Below are positions 11,251 through 23,800 of a stretch of DNA of 64,000 nucleotides, in pieces. The DNA comes from Benincasa hispida (taxonomy: Eukaryota > Streptophyta > Magnoliopsida > Cucurbitales > Cucurbitaceae). The position numbers were made by a program, and so were the translations under genes. Under the pieces are notes generated by a model, which saw only the letters and a program-made list of their open reading frames with translations, made no database searches and was not told the DNA's origin. The DNA lies in assembly GCF_009727055.1 (NCBI RefSeq), contig NC_052357.1, positions 11,449,073-11,513,072 on the forward strand. Reading direction: 5' to 3'. Position 1 is the first letter of the stretch; every line of letters begins with the position of its first letter.

Positions 11251-11605
11251 GACTCATGAAGCCCCATTACCGATCATTTTCAGGCATATATTGAAATCAC
11301 TTACCGATCATATTCGATTTGTTGGTGGCAGAAAAATCGTTTGCAAGCCCAAATGATGGATTTTAGAACGCAGCAAAACCGTCCAGAGCTTATGATCAAT
11401 ATGAAGCCATTAGGGAAATTTGAAGAGTTTTTAGTTTTGGTTGGTTTTCAGTAAAAGGGTAAGAAGACAAAGAGGTGAGGACAATTTACGTAATTTGATA
11501 TGACGATGACATCGACAAGAATCAATTGACATTATCTTAAAAATGGGTCATTTGACATTTTGGATCCAAAAAGTAGATCATCCGAATAAATTTCCCAAGT
11601 TGATC

Positions 11606-11745
11606 CAATGGAATTATTTCACAAAGAGTGAGAAGGATGGATAGGTAAAGGAATCTGCCAAATTCGATAAAGTTACGTGAAAGTTGAAAAGTGTCAACGT
11701 TTTATTCAAAGGTTACTATCTAGACCTTTCAATTGACGTTCATCA
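11606..11745 (+). promoter_or_regulatory. Proximal promoter / 5' leader of the Nudix gene
   Basis: Only about 140 bp separate the MULE target duplication from the host ATG at 11746. No convincing TATA box is visible in this stretch. The transcription start, promoter and any upstream element may therefore lie within the MULE terminal repeat. The start context is TCAATGG, with G at +4. The assignment is by position. Confidence 0.45.
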
Positions 11746-11825
11746 ATGGCGGAGCCTCATACGCAGGAAGAGCATTTCGACGTCCTAACCAAAACTGGAG
11801 AGAAAACTGGATTTTCCAAACCCAG
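11746..11825 (+). CDS. NUDT3: Nudix gene exon 1 (residues 1-26)
   Basis: Starts at the first ATG of the family-like N-terminus and ends ...CCCAG at 11825 in phase 2. The next bases are GCATGA, so the donor is GC, not GT. No GT donor nearby would keep the reading frame into exon 2, where AG plus G makes the Arg of [10 protein letters not shown]. Confidence 0.88.
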
Positions 11826-14800
11826 GCATGATTTTCTTTAGTATGCTTATTCTTCTTTTTCTTTTTTCATTCATGTTCGATTGGTTCTCCTGAAATTTTA
11901 GACCGCAAAACTGCTGATTGATGCAAGTTCATTAATTTCCAAATTGTCATCCATACCCACCAAGACGGTGGGACAGTGATGATCACACGTTTCGTCTTAT
12001 TCCCTTAATGTTTGTTGGCCTTTTGGTTGAGTTATTAGATGGAATTCGTGTCTGACTTTCCCTGAACGTGTTGGTTTTCTAGCTTCCAGCGTAAAACTCA
12101 ATTGCGCCCACTACCAAGTGCTAGAACACCTGAAGAAGTCATTTACTTTCTTGTTGCCTTGGATTGTTCTTCCCCTCAGCTGCAAACAGGATATGTAGCA
12201 CCTCGTGTAGTTGTTTAGATTCGAGCTTGCTCAGGAGTATCATGTAACCCATTATCAGTTGTATTTTAGTTGTGTACTCTGTTATCTGTTAGTCTCCTTT
12301 TCTGTTAGAATATGAATGTAGGCTGTTGGTTAAGTCTCTGTAAGTCCTTATGTATATTGAGTCTGCAAACCCATCCCTTCATCTAATAATACAGCTGTAA
12401 GTATTTTAAATTTGTGAAATATTCTTATGCAGGCTCTTTGGTTTTCTTTATCTTTTTCCACGATTCTCTTCTTCTTCCTTCCATGAATTTCCATAAGCTC
12501 TACAATGATGAGCTCTTCGAGATGCATGCCTTTTCTCCAATTTTTATTCTCTCCAACATATGCAATACGTTGTCTATATGTCTCGATTCTTCGAACTTCG
12601 TACTCTTAAAATTTCAACTTACTACTATCCTGAAGGCTCACAGGTTACTTGGTTTCATTGATGGATCACAATCGAAACCCTGCTGCAACGATTTACCCAC
12701 CGACTAGTGAATCTTCTGTCTTCTATTGATTCACAAAAAGATTAGGTGCTTATGGCGTTGGTCAATCTATGCTCTCAGGCTCTCGCTTATAATATCAACA
12801 CTACTTGTCAACAAGTTTGGAAAACTTTGGAAAAAAGTTATTCTTCTTTATTTTATTATTCCCCAAGTTATCAGTACATTTTCTATTTCAATTAGAGTTA
12901 CTACAGAATCTAGTCTGCCAAATTATATGACCAGTCCATGGAATAGAGGGATCCTAAATGTTCTCATTTATCATCTAAAAAGTAATAGATTTCCCCCCAT
13001 TTTTTGACAGAATCAACAACTTTCATTAAGAACACAAGAGCATACAAAAAACAAGCCCACCAAAACACCTCTACTAAAGGAAGGGGTTCCAACTAAGTAA
13101 AATGTTACCAAGAGAAGAATTACAAAAAAGCTTCAAAACTGAAGTCCAAAGACACATGAAACCTCGCTAAAGACCAAACCTCACACGAGACCCTATCCCT
13201 ACCTCTGAACACTCTATTGTTCCTCTCCCTGCAAATAACCCATAGAACCGCGCAAACCCTAACAAACTGCAAAAAACGACCTTTCTCTCTGAAAGGCGGA
13301 TGGAGGAGGAGCTCCTCGATCATCGTATGAACATCCCTTTGGCCGGTAATTCGAACATCAAACTCCTGCAAGAAGTAACTCTAAACAGCCCGCACATTCT
13401 GACAATCCCAAAGGAGATAATCCAGGTCTTCCTCTGTCTTCTGACAAAGAATACAAAAGGTAATAGATAGACCAAGACTCTGACACATACAACTCCAAAT
13501 TATGGAAGTAAAAGGGCACAACCATAAAATTTATTGAGATCCTCTCTGTCTAACTCACTAGTACACTAAACACAGTAATTCGAGCCTAGAACTTGAGGCT
13601 TTCTGTAGAACATCTGTAGTGTTATTCTTTCCCAAGTTAATGTAACAAACAAAAAATCAAACCTTTTTGGGGATTTTGAGCTTGCACCAAAGGATGGAAG
13701 AAATAATGAGAGATTGAGGAGACTGGAGAACAAGCCAAATGAGGATACAAAGATTTAGGAAAGGAAGTTCCTGATCAATCAAGGCTTCAAGGGGTTGTAA
13801 ATGTTAATCTCTATAACTAGGAGAAAGAACAACCAATTGATGTGAACTGATGTGAAGACAAGAGAAAGGCCAACTCCCCAACTCTTGATTAAGGAGGGCC
13901 TTTTGCGATCAAAAGTTAAAGTAGTTTAATGAAAGATCATAAACATCGGTGGTAGTCTTTCTTCTTTATGTGTGATTATGGTGTTGAAGAAATTGGAACA
14001 AAAGGAAGAGAGACAAAACTTTTACTAAAAATTTACAAGGAAAGACAGTTTGGAGAGAATACTCTTTCATTCTCTCAAAATACACTCACGCACTTTTCAC
14101 TCTAAGTTTCTCTCTAACTCTTCTTACTTTGCTTGGCTCACATATGAGACCACATCTCCTATTTATAGGCATCACATCCTTGGAGCCCAAGCAAAAGGAT
14201 CTCTCTTGATTTTTCTTGGAATTTATTATTATTATTATTATTATTTTTTTAAAATGGAAACGAGTCTCTTCATTGATGTAATGAGATGAGACTAATGCTC
14301 AAAGTATAGAAGGATTATACAATGAGCAAAAAAAGCCTAAGGATCATGAGACACACCTAGACATCTCAACTAGGTGGACACCCCCTTAGCGTCCTTATCA
14401 TTTCCATACAAACTATCTCAATATAATAGAATAAGGACACAACAATACAGCCAAGAAAATGACACTATCTAGGCTAGAGAATTGGTTGTTCTTGAATTCT
14501 GGTGTACCGAGAGTTTGTAAGCGAGTTAGTTAAATAGGTAGTTAGTTAGTTTGTTACTCTATAAGCTTGTAATCATATATTCCAAATTAGGTTTTTAGTC
14601 ACCAAATTAGAAGCAACCTTTTTAATCAATTTAATAAATTAAATTTATTTAATTGATTTATTTTAATAAATTCAATTGAATTGGTAATTCTATATCTCTT
14701 GTCGAGTCACTATGGATATTCCACATCAATCATTAACCTTTTTAATCAATTTTAATAAATTTAATGTATTCAATTCATTTACGATAAAGAAGATTTATTT

Positions 14801-17800
14801 AATCAATTTTATTGAATTGGTAACTCTATTTCATCTATAAATAAAGCATCTCCCATCATTTTGAGGAAGAGAATTACATTCATTCAAATTCAGTCCTTTG
14901 GTATATTACATCAAATTGGTATCCGAGCACTCCAAGAATCTGGGCTGATGGTGGGAAGAAGGGCTGCCCATCTGAGAGGAGGAGAACCTGTGGCAAGATC
15001 AAGAGATGGAAGAAACCCCCACACTTTCTCCTAGAACAACAACACAACACTTGCTGTCTGTTGAGAACTCTTTGGAGGGAATTCATGGAACGATGACTAG
15101 CATTCCAGAAAGTATGGAAACCCACACTCGTAGGGTTGAGAGGCTGGTAGCAGCACCTCAAAATCAAGAGAACGCTCAACCATTCGTGCAAGAATGGGGA
15201 AGAAGAGGTAAGCGTGGCATTGAACAGCCAAGAAATTTCCAATTTCAACCAGAAATTCATCAAGAGCTCCAAGATTACATAGGCAGCTCTAAGAAGACGT
15301 TTGAATAGGCAAGAATGGCAGCAAGAATTTCAAGATTGGGATTATTCGAGTGAGTATGATCAAGAAGAAGAGTTATATGCTCCAAGGAGGCGACGAGAAG
15401 AGAGGTATAGAGATAAAGGTGACTCATATGATTACAAAATGAAGATTGACTTGCCGACTTTCAATGGGAAGCGTGACATCAATACATTCCTCAATTGGAT
15501 CAAGAACATTAAGATTTTTTTCGATTTTATGAATACGCCGGATCACAAAAAGGTACGTTTGGTAGCTGATGGGTGGCAAAATGGAGAATAAATATGTGTG
15601 CGTCTTATGATATGCATTGATCTCCATGCGTCGATGGTCATGAGTTGGACTAAGGGATATGCAATATGCGTTTAAGAATATATGCAATGACCATGCGCTC
15701 CCGTCACAAGTTTTCTTGCTCTCTCGCCAAGTATAATGAGATCGCAAGTTTCTTGGGGTGATCCGAGGTCGAACTCAGGGACTTGTAACTAATGTTGCGA
15801 AGTGATGCGTCTGCGGCGATGAATAAAAATGAAGTTAAAGGACTATGCGCTACTCCTACTCCTAGCTAAACAGATTAAGCGATGGAAGTATGACTATGAG
15901 AGTTGGTAGAGACGCAACAACTGTTAACGCGTAATAAGATGCTAGATAAAATGGTGGAGGGGATGACTTCACCGCATCATTAAGCTTGATAGCAAGGGTA
16001 ACCCCAGCCAGCGCAAGTTATGCGATCATGCTATACACAAATATATACGCATGCGATGCATATGTGATAATGTCGATAGGACTTATGTCTAAGTCTCTAT
16101 TCTTGCTTATGCGATCTAAACACATAAACAAGGTGACCGCATACCACCATATCCTACTTCTAGGGTGCATGTGATGTGTAGATAGCAGATAGAACTTATT
16201 CCTAAGTTTCTACTCTTGCTTATGCGATCGAATCTGACTCTTTCAAGCCTAGATTTGGTCTTTAGAGACTACTCTCTCAAGTATTTCCAAATGATGAATG
16301 ATGCACTCATAAGACAAGATGATCACACAAAGCATGGTTGACATAAGATTATTCCTATCTCTAGAAACACTGCTTACTTTGCTTAGTGAGTTCTACTACT
16401 TACCCTCTCGGGCAGTTAGTCGTCGCTGGTCAGCTCATAGACAAGCATTGCGACCGCTTATAGACAAGCGTTGCTATAGCCTTACATTAAGCAAAGAGGA
16501 TTTACTCACTATACTCGCGCAACGTACACTTCTCGGTGGTTTGCTACATGCTTCATATGTCTATGCTGCATGATTAAGTATGCAATACTCTAGCAATCTT
16601 ACTTAGTTCGTTGCAATGAAAGTAAGGGAGGATAAAGAAGAAGTTAATGAAGATGGAGTCGAAGGAAATAAAGAGATGCATTGATTACAAATTGTATTAA
16701 TGTCTTAAGTCAAAATGTAATACAATACAGAGATAGAAGAGAGATGGAGGGCTAGATGTAGGCAATGTCTTGCTTCCATCAGATGTGTGTCAAGGCTGTC
16801 GGTGGTGCCATGGATGGGCGGTGGAGTAGTCTCTCTTGAGATCTAACTTCGGCAAAGCTCCAGTTGTCACTCGGAATAGTTGAAGGAATAAAGAACTCTC
16901 AAAGAATGTCTTCTCACGCTCTCATTTGTGATCACAAGGATCTGCTCTAAGGCAGAAGCTCGGATGATTTGCAGTTGGGCTCTAAGGCTCTATTTATAGA
17001 GCTCAATCACCGACAACATTAATGGTCCTGCTCTGAATCTCTGCTACTAACGGCGTGATGGACCTACTCTGAATCTCTGCTACAAACGGCGTGGTAGGTG
17101 AAATGTTAACATCATCTTTTTGATACTCCCAATGTATGCATTCATGCTTGGTTTCCGAAGTACCATCGCATTCCACCAACCTTGCGATCACCCTTCTATT
17201 ATGGTTATTATCCTGTAACCGCAACCTCTATGCGATGGACGCATGCGGTTAATAGCCGCAATATCCATGCGATGAACGTACGCGATCACCCTTGCGATGG
17301 TCTGGGATTTACCGCATGCGATCGGTTCCTGCGATAGCTATGAAAATAGACGTTTTGTCGCAGAATAACGCATAATATTGGGTTAGCCGAGATTTTCAAT
17401 GCTGATCGACGCAAGCTCACTTTTCATATGAGTTCTTAGAATAATCACCGCATATTCTACTTGTTAGCCCTCATAATTCTAAATAAAAGGCTACAATAAT
17501 TTACATTTCTATTAGTTATCAGTAGCCTTCAAGTTGAAAGAGGGAGCTTCCACTTAGTGGGATCAATTGGAGATCAATCGGCAATGGCAAGGCAAGAGGC
17601 TAATTCAAACGTGGGAAAAAATGAAGGGGTTGATGAAACAGAGGTTCCTTCTTCCCAATTATGAGCAGACCTTTTACAATCAATACCAAAACTATAGTCA
17701 AGGGCCTTGACAAGTGGTAGATTATGTGAAAGAATTCCACCGATTGGGAGCAAGAACAAATTTGGTGGAGAATGAACAACATCTAATTACAAGATTCACT

Positions 17801-20800
17801 GGTGGCCTACAGGTGGACATAAAAAAGAAGGTAAAATTACAACATTTTCATTTTTTGGATGATGCAATTTATTGTGCTGAAACAATAGAGGAGTTGAATG
17901 ATTTACGCTCCAAGAAAATTTCAAGAAAAGCTCATTGGGATGCTTCTGTAAGTAGAAGAGCAAATAGTACCTTGGACCATCCTACTCCACCAATTTCATC
18001 CAAGGAGGATAAAGAAAGGCAAGAAGAGGTTGGTGAGAAGGAAACAAAGGTTGTTTATGAGCATAAAGTTCAAAATCCTTATAATTGGCCTACATTGGGA
18101 AAATGTTTGAGGTGTGGCCAAGCGAGGCACTTGTCTAATGAGTGTCCCCAACAAAAAACAGCAGCATATATGGATGAAGAAGGGGATTCGTTGGCTGAAT
18201 GCAGTGAAGATAATGAGGAAGAAGCCAATTATATTGACACAGATGAAGGTGATAGGGTGTCTTGTGTTCTTCAAATGGTGCCGATTGCTCCTAAAGGAGA
18301 TTTTAATCCTCAAATACATTTTTTTTTGGAAAAGGAAACACCACTTTTCATTGATGAAATGAAAAGAGCCTATTGCTCGAATTACAAGAAACTACTAAAA
18401 ATAAGAAGAACCAGGGATCGGCAGATGCACCAGACTATCTCAACTAGGTTGACACACCCATTGCATCCTCTCCATACTCCAAAATGAACATTTCGAATAC
18501 AATGGAAAACCATGTGTCTAAAAAAACTATTACATAGAATGAATGAAAGCATTCCAATTAAGACAAATATCTTGAATAGAATAATCCAAAAAATTCTTGG
18601 AAAGTGAACACCAAAAAGAAGCTTTAACTCTTGCAATTTCATAACGGTCAAACCATTGAAGAGACTTTTCTTGAAAAATATGTTGATTTCTCTCAAACCA
18701 AATTTCTGTCAAAACTGCTTTAGCTGCATTAATCCATAACTGAAGCGAGTGAGCTTTTTTTTAGAAAACGACCGTTATTAATCATTAAGATTTAGTACAA
18801 GAGATGTGTACTTGGAAATAAAGGCGAATGCAAATAACCAAGAAGGAAACCAAAGGATCAGTAGGCGCACCCGGGCATCTCAACTAGGTTGACACCCCCG
18901 TAGCACCCTCATCATATCCAACAAAACTGATGAGCCCTTAAAAGCTAGCAAAAAGTTAATATTAATGAGAAAAAGACAAGTAAAAGCTTCACAAACTGAA
19001 GCTGCAAAGAACTAAGAATACAGCAAGGAAATTATAACAATTGAGATTACAAAAGAAAGTTTAAATCTGCTGCCACATCCAACGGATCTTCAACTAAGCT
19101 TCCATTTGTAAGAACGCTTGCCAATTTGAGCTCATGTTTTGTAAGGAGTAGGCTTCAAAACATTTAGAAAGGGAGCATCAAAGAGAAGCATTGAGCTTTG
19201 TCGCCTCAAATTGAGCAAACCAAGGAGTTTCCTTACTATTGAACACTCTTTGGTTTCTTTCAAACCCAATTTCAACCAGCACTGCTTTTATCCTATTAAT
19301 CCAAAGTAAATTAGAGTATTTCTTGAGAGATGGACCAGAAAGTAGTTGTTGCACATTGCTTCTAAATGAATTATCGAAGACCCAAGAGGTGTTGAAGCAA
19401 TTGAGAAATTCTCTCCAGCAATTAAAGGCAAAAATATAGTCGAAGAATAGGTGTTGGAGATCTTCTTCAGCTGATTTGCAAAGGATACACCAATTGGGGG
19501 AAATATAGTAGTAGGGCAGCTTTCGTTGCAGCACTGAGGAGCAATTAAGGGCTCCAAAAAGCATTATCTATATTGTTATATTAACTCGCCTAGGATTGTT
19601 GGTCTTCTAAAGACCCTTTTGAAGGCTGGCTGAAATTGGAGGGGCCAAAGAAAGGTGGTTTACTAGTGTTTTAACTGAGAAGGGGCCATTATTTTCAAGG
19701 GACCAAAGGCGAGTATCTTGCCTACTGTTTAAATCTTGCTTAACCAACAAGGCTAGAAGAAATATGGGGTTCTGCTTCTGGTGGCAACATGCTATGGGGT
19801 GGTGGTCCCGCTTATGGGGTCTAATCAATACGTTCGAACTCTAGAATCTCATCTTCCTTTAGGGCTCTTCTGAAGTTAAGTGTCCATGAAGAGGTGTGAG
19901 AATCCCAATAGTTTGATACTGAACCATTGGGATGGGTGGTTAAGCCAAATAGGGAAGGGAATTTGTCTTTTAGAAGAGAAGAATCCAGTTAAGGGTCTTG
20001 CTAAAATGCAATCCTGGTTCCATTTCCCAATTTAAAAGCTACCAAATTCTCAACATTCAACCAAGATCTTGAAATACTTATCCAAGAACTTCGAAGACTG
20101 CAATGAACCTTGCCGGATGTGTGCCAACCAAATTGGCTGCTGCCATGGATACTTGTAATAACTTGATTCCACTCGGAGGGTTGTTCTTTCATATACCGCC
20201 AGCCCCATTTGGCTAATAGAGTCAAGTTTTTAGCTTTCAAGCCTCCTAGCCCGAGACCCCCATCTGCCTGTCTTTTAGAAGCTAGCTCCCACTTTGATAA
20301 ATGGTTTATCTTTCCACCTTTATGGCCTTCCCAAAAGAAGTTTCTGATGGTCCTTTCTATGGCTGATATCACTTTTTCAGGCATCAAAAAAGAGGACATG
20401 TAGTAGGTTGGAAGGTTGTAAAGGACTGATTTACACAAAGTAGCTCTTCCACTCCTTGGTAAGTTGTATCTTCTCCACTTGTCAAGTTTTTTGTGTACTT
20501 TATCTATGACCAGCTGCCAAAAATCCAATTTCTTTGGATATCCCCCAAGAAGAAGGCCCAAATATAAGAATGGAAGGTGTGCTAATTGACAATTCAGCCT
20601 TGAAACTACTGCCCTCAACTTGGAATCTTCAATATTATCCCACAAATGGCAGATTTTTTTCAATTAACTTTCTGACCGGAGCACCATTCAAACAAATTAA
20701 TGGATTTTCTAAGATTGTCTAGCATGTCATCGTCATACTTACAAAAAAGTAGAGTATCATCACCAAATTGAAAAATGGAGAGTTGAACCTTATTTTTCTT

Positions 20801-23800
20801 AACCATAAAGCCTTCAAATAGATCTTTTTCTTGGATTCTGTCAACCAATACACTAAGCAAATCACTAACCAAAAGGAAAAGGAAGGGAGAGAGGGGGTCA
20901 CCTTGTCTAATTCCCCTTGTAGCTTTAATTCTTCCTCTTGGTCTTCCATTTATGAAGATGGAGAACATTGGATTAGAGATACAACCCAAAATCCAAGAGA
21001 TCCACTTGGGGTGGAAGTTCCTCTCATGAAGGGTTTTTTCAAGAAAATCCCAATCCACTCTATCAAAAGCCTTTTCAAGATCCTGCTTTAAAATCCAACC
21101 CTTTCTCTTCTTGCTTCTGTAATCTTCTACTGCCTCATTAGCTATTAAGACTGGATCAAGTATTTGTCTACCTTCAATGAATGCACTTTGAGTTGGGCTT
21201 ATAAGGCTAGGCATTACTTTCTTGAGTCTTTCTGCAAGAACTTTGGCTAGATAAACTGATAGGTCTGAAGTCTTTCACTGGGACTGCCTCTAATTTCTTT
21301 TGGATTTTTTTTTTTAAAGGGAAACAAACTTTTTATTAATTCATAAAAAGAGAGTACAAGAGATGTGTACTTGAATGGGGTCGATACAAGATACGGGATC
21401 AGGAGACGCACCCGGGCATCTCAACTAGGTTGACACGCCCTTAGCGTCCTCATCATATCCATAGAACTCAGACAAAGATGGAAAATATGAAACTTACAGG
21501 AGATTTGAAAAATAGAAAAAACGTCCTCTTTTGATGGCCAAATTACAAACCAAGAGGGAAAACAAGAGAATCATAAAATAAACCTAGCTACTTGAGTCTT
21601 CAAATTTGGGTAGTAATGATCCTTCTCTTTGAAACATAATCAAACTGGGAAGATGAATGCTTGCCAATTCAAACATAAATCTTGAAGTGAGTAGGCTTCA
21701 AAGTGTTTTGAAAGAGAATACCATTGAGAAGCATTAAGTTTGGCGGCCTCATAGCGGAAGAACCAAGTGTGTTCTTTATCCTGAAAGATTCTTTGATTTC
21801 TTTCGAACCAAATTTCAACTAATATTGCTTTTACTGCATTGCACCAAATCAGATTTGGGGCTTTTTTGAGGATAGGACCCGTGAGTAACTGCTGAACATT
21901 CTGTTTACAAGTAAAGTCGAACACCCAACTGATGTTGAAAGATTTAAAAAGGACTAACCAACAATTTCTTGCGAAGAAGCAGTCAAAGAACAAGTGTTGC
22001 AAGTCTTCTCCTGCTGATTTACATGAAACACATTGATTCGGAGAAATAAAATGGGAGGGCAGCTTGTGTTGCAGAACTGATGCGCTATTTAAGGATACAA
22101 ACAGCAAGATCCAGACTGTAATATTCACTCTTCGAGGGCTATTGGTCTTCCACAAAGCTTTTAAAAGGTGGGTGTCAATAGGTGAGGCCAAGGAAAGATG
22201 GTTAGACATAGATTTTACTGTGAATAAACCACTTGTTTCTAAGGACCAAGAACGATAGTCAGGTCTGAGAGAGGGCTTTAGATTGGAAATCAAGAGAAGC
22301 AAAGTCTGAAAGTCTGGTATTTCTTCATCTTTTAGCAATCTTCTGAAGGGTAAAGACCAAGATAGGGTTCTAGAATCCCAATGATCCATTTTGGATAGAG
22401 GCAGCTCTAAATAAAGAGGGAAAACTGAGTTTAAGGGGTGAATTACCAGCCCAAGAGTCGTGCCAGAAGGCAATTCTGCTACCATTTCCCAGTTTGAGGA
22501 CAGCCAAGGCTTCTACTTTCAACCAGATTTTTGATATGCTAATCCAAGGACTTCGAAGACTACAAAAGGACTTTCCTAGAGTGTTCCAATCACCAAAAAT
22601 TCTGCCATGAATACTCCTTATAACTTGAAATAAATAACTCAACATAAAGCAGATTTTCCCAATTAACCTTTTGTCCCAACCACCATTGAAATAAATCAAT
22701 GGCATTAATTAATGTCTTCAAACTTTTTTCATCGTCTTTGCAAAATAGTAATGTATCATCAACATATTGGAGGATTGAAACATGAACTTTTTCCTTGCCA
22801 ACTAAAAAGCCTTCATAATTCCCTTTCTCATGTATTACATCAACAAGGATACTCAACCGTTCGCTAACCAAAAGGAAAAGGAAAGGAGAGAGAAGATCTC
22901 CTTGTCTAATACCTCTAGAAATAAAAATTCTTCCACGTGGCCTTCCATTAATAAAGACTGAAAACTTTGGATTTTTTACACACCCCATGATCCATTGAAT
23001 CCATTTAGCAGTGAAGCCTTTTAAATTCAGCACTTTTTCTAAAAAATCCCAATCTACTCGATCAAAAGCTTGGTGCATCTCATATGAACCATCTCCGCAT
23101 CAAGAGAATTTGCAACTTTTTCATCGATCCCACAACAAACTCCATGAACTTCTCTTTTTCTAAATCCATTTCATCTCTCAAAGCTTTTAAAATTCGATCT
23201 TGGTCAATAGAATTTGAAGAATCAAACTCTAATAAATTAACAAAGTTTGAACACTTTAAAGCTTGAATTTTTTTGGTCTTCTAATGCCTAAAAAATGATG
23301 GTAAAATCTCCACGATTAAAATCTTTTATATTCATCGATGTTGGGATGAAACCACAAACATTTTTTTCAACTTTGGTTATAGCTGAAGAACAATCCAAAC
23401 AATTAAGAGTTTGGGATGCAATGCTAACCAAACCTCCTAATTGTTGCCCAATTGCATTGAAGACTGAACTTTTCCAATATGCCAGAGGTAAATTTTTTAT
23501 ACGGATCCAATCTCTATAACTATAAATCAAGTTTGGTCTAGAAAATGCCCTGTTTGACCAACACATCCACCTTTAGATGAAGATTGCCAAATCGCTGCCA
23601 CTTTCCAATATTTTTGAAATTTTTTTGATTCATATCAATTTTCAGTAATGCTTTGTCATCCATGAATGGATTGATTAAAACTCTATTATGAAGATGATCC
23701 TCCAAAGCAGTCTTCACATCCAACCATGAACTGTGAGCAAACAATCTAGAAACCACAAATAAGGAATTGAAACTCAAGTTCAACACTTCTGTTTCCTTCT

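Larger units (their letters stand above)
8039..11596. mobile_element. Mutator-like element (MULE), 3558 bp, internally deleted
   Basis: The left end begins GGGAAATTT at 8039, and the right end closes with its complement AAATTTCCC-like at 11596. The terminal inverted repeats run about 120 bp (8039-8160 and about 11478-11596) and share the block CCAAAATGTCAAATGA. They are flanked by a degenerate 9-bp target duplication, AAGTTGGAC at 8030-8038 and AAGTTGATC at 11597-11605 (7 of 9 match). Inside are a plus-strand N-terminal transposase fragment and a convergent minus-strand DUF1985 gene fragment. This is the layout of plant MULEs that carry ULP1-type genes. The transposase catalytic core and SWIM zinc finger are missing, so the copy cannot move on its own. 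Confidence 0.85.

Noticed and set aside
14900..15272. Minus-strand ORF of 130 codons opposite the gypsy gag
   Set aside because: It is an antisense shadow of the gag N-terminal frame, which has clear family motifs.
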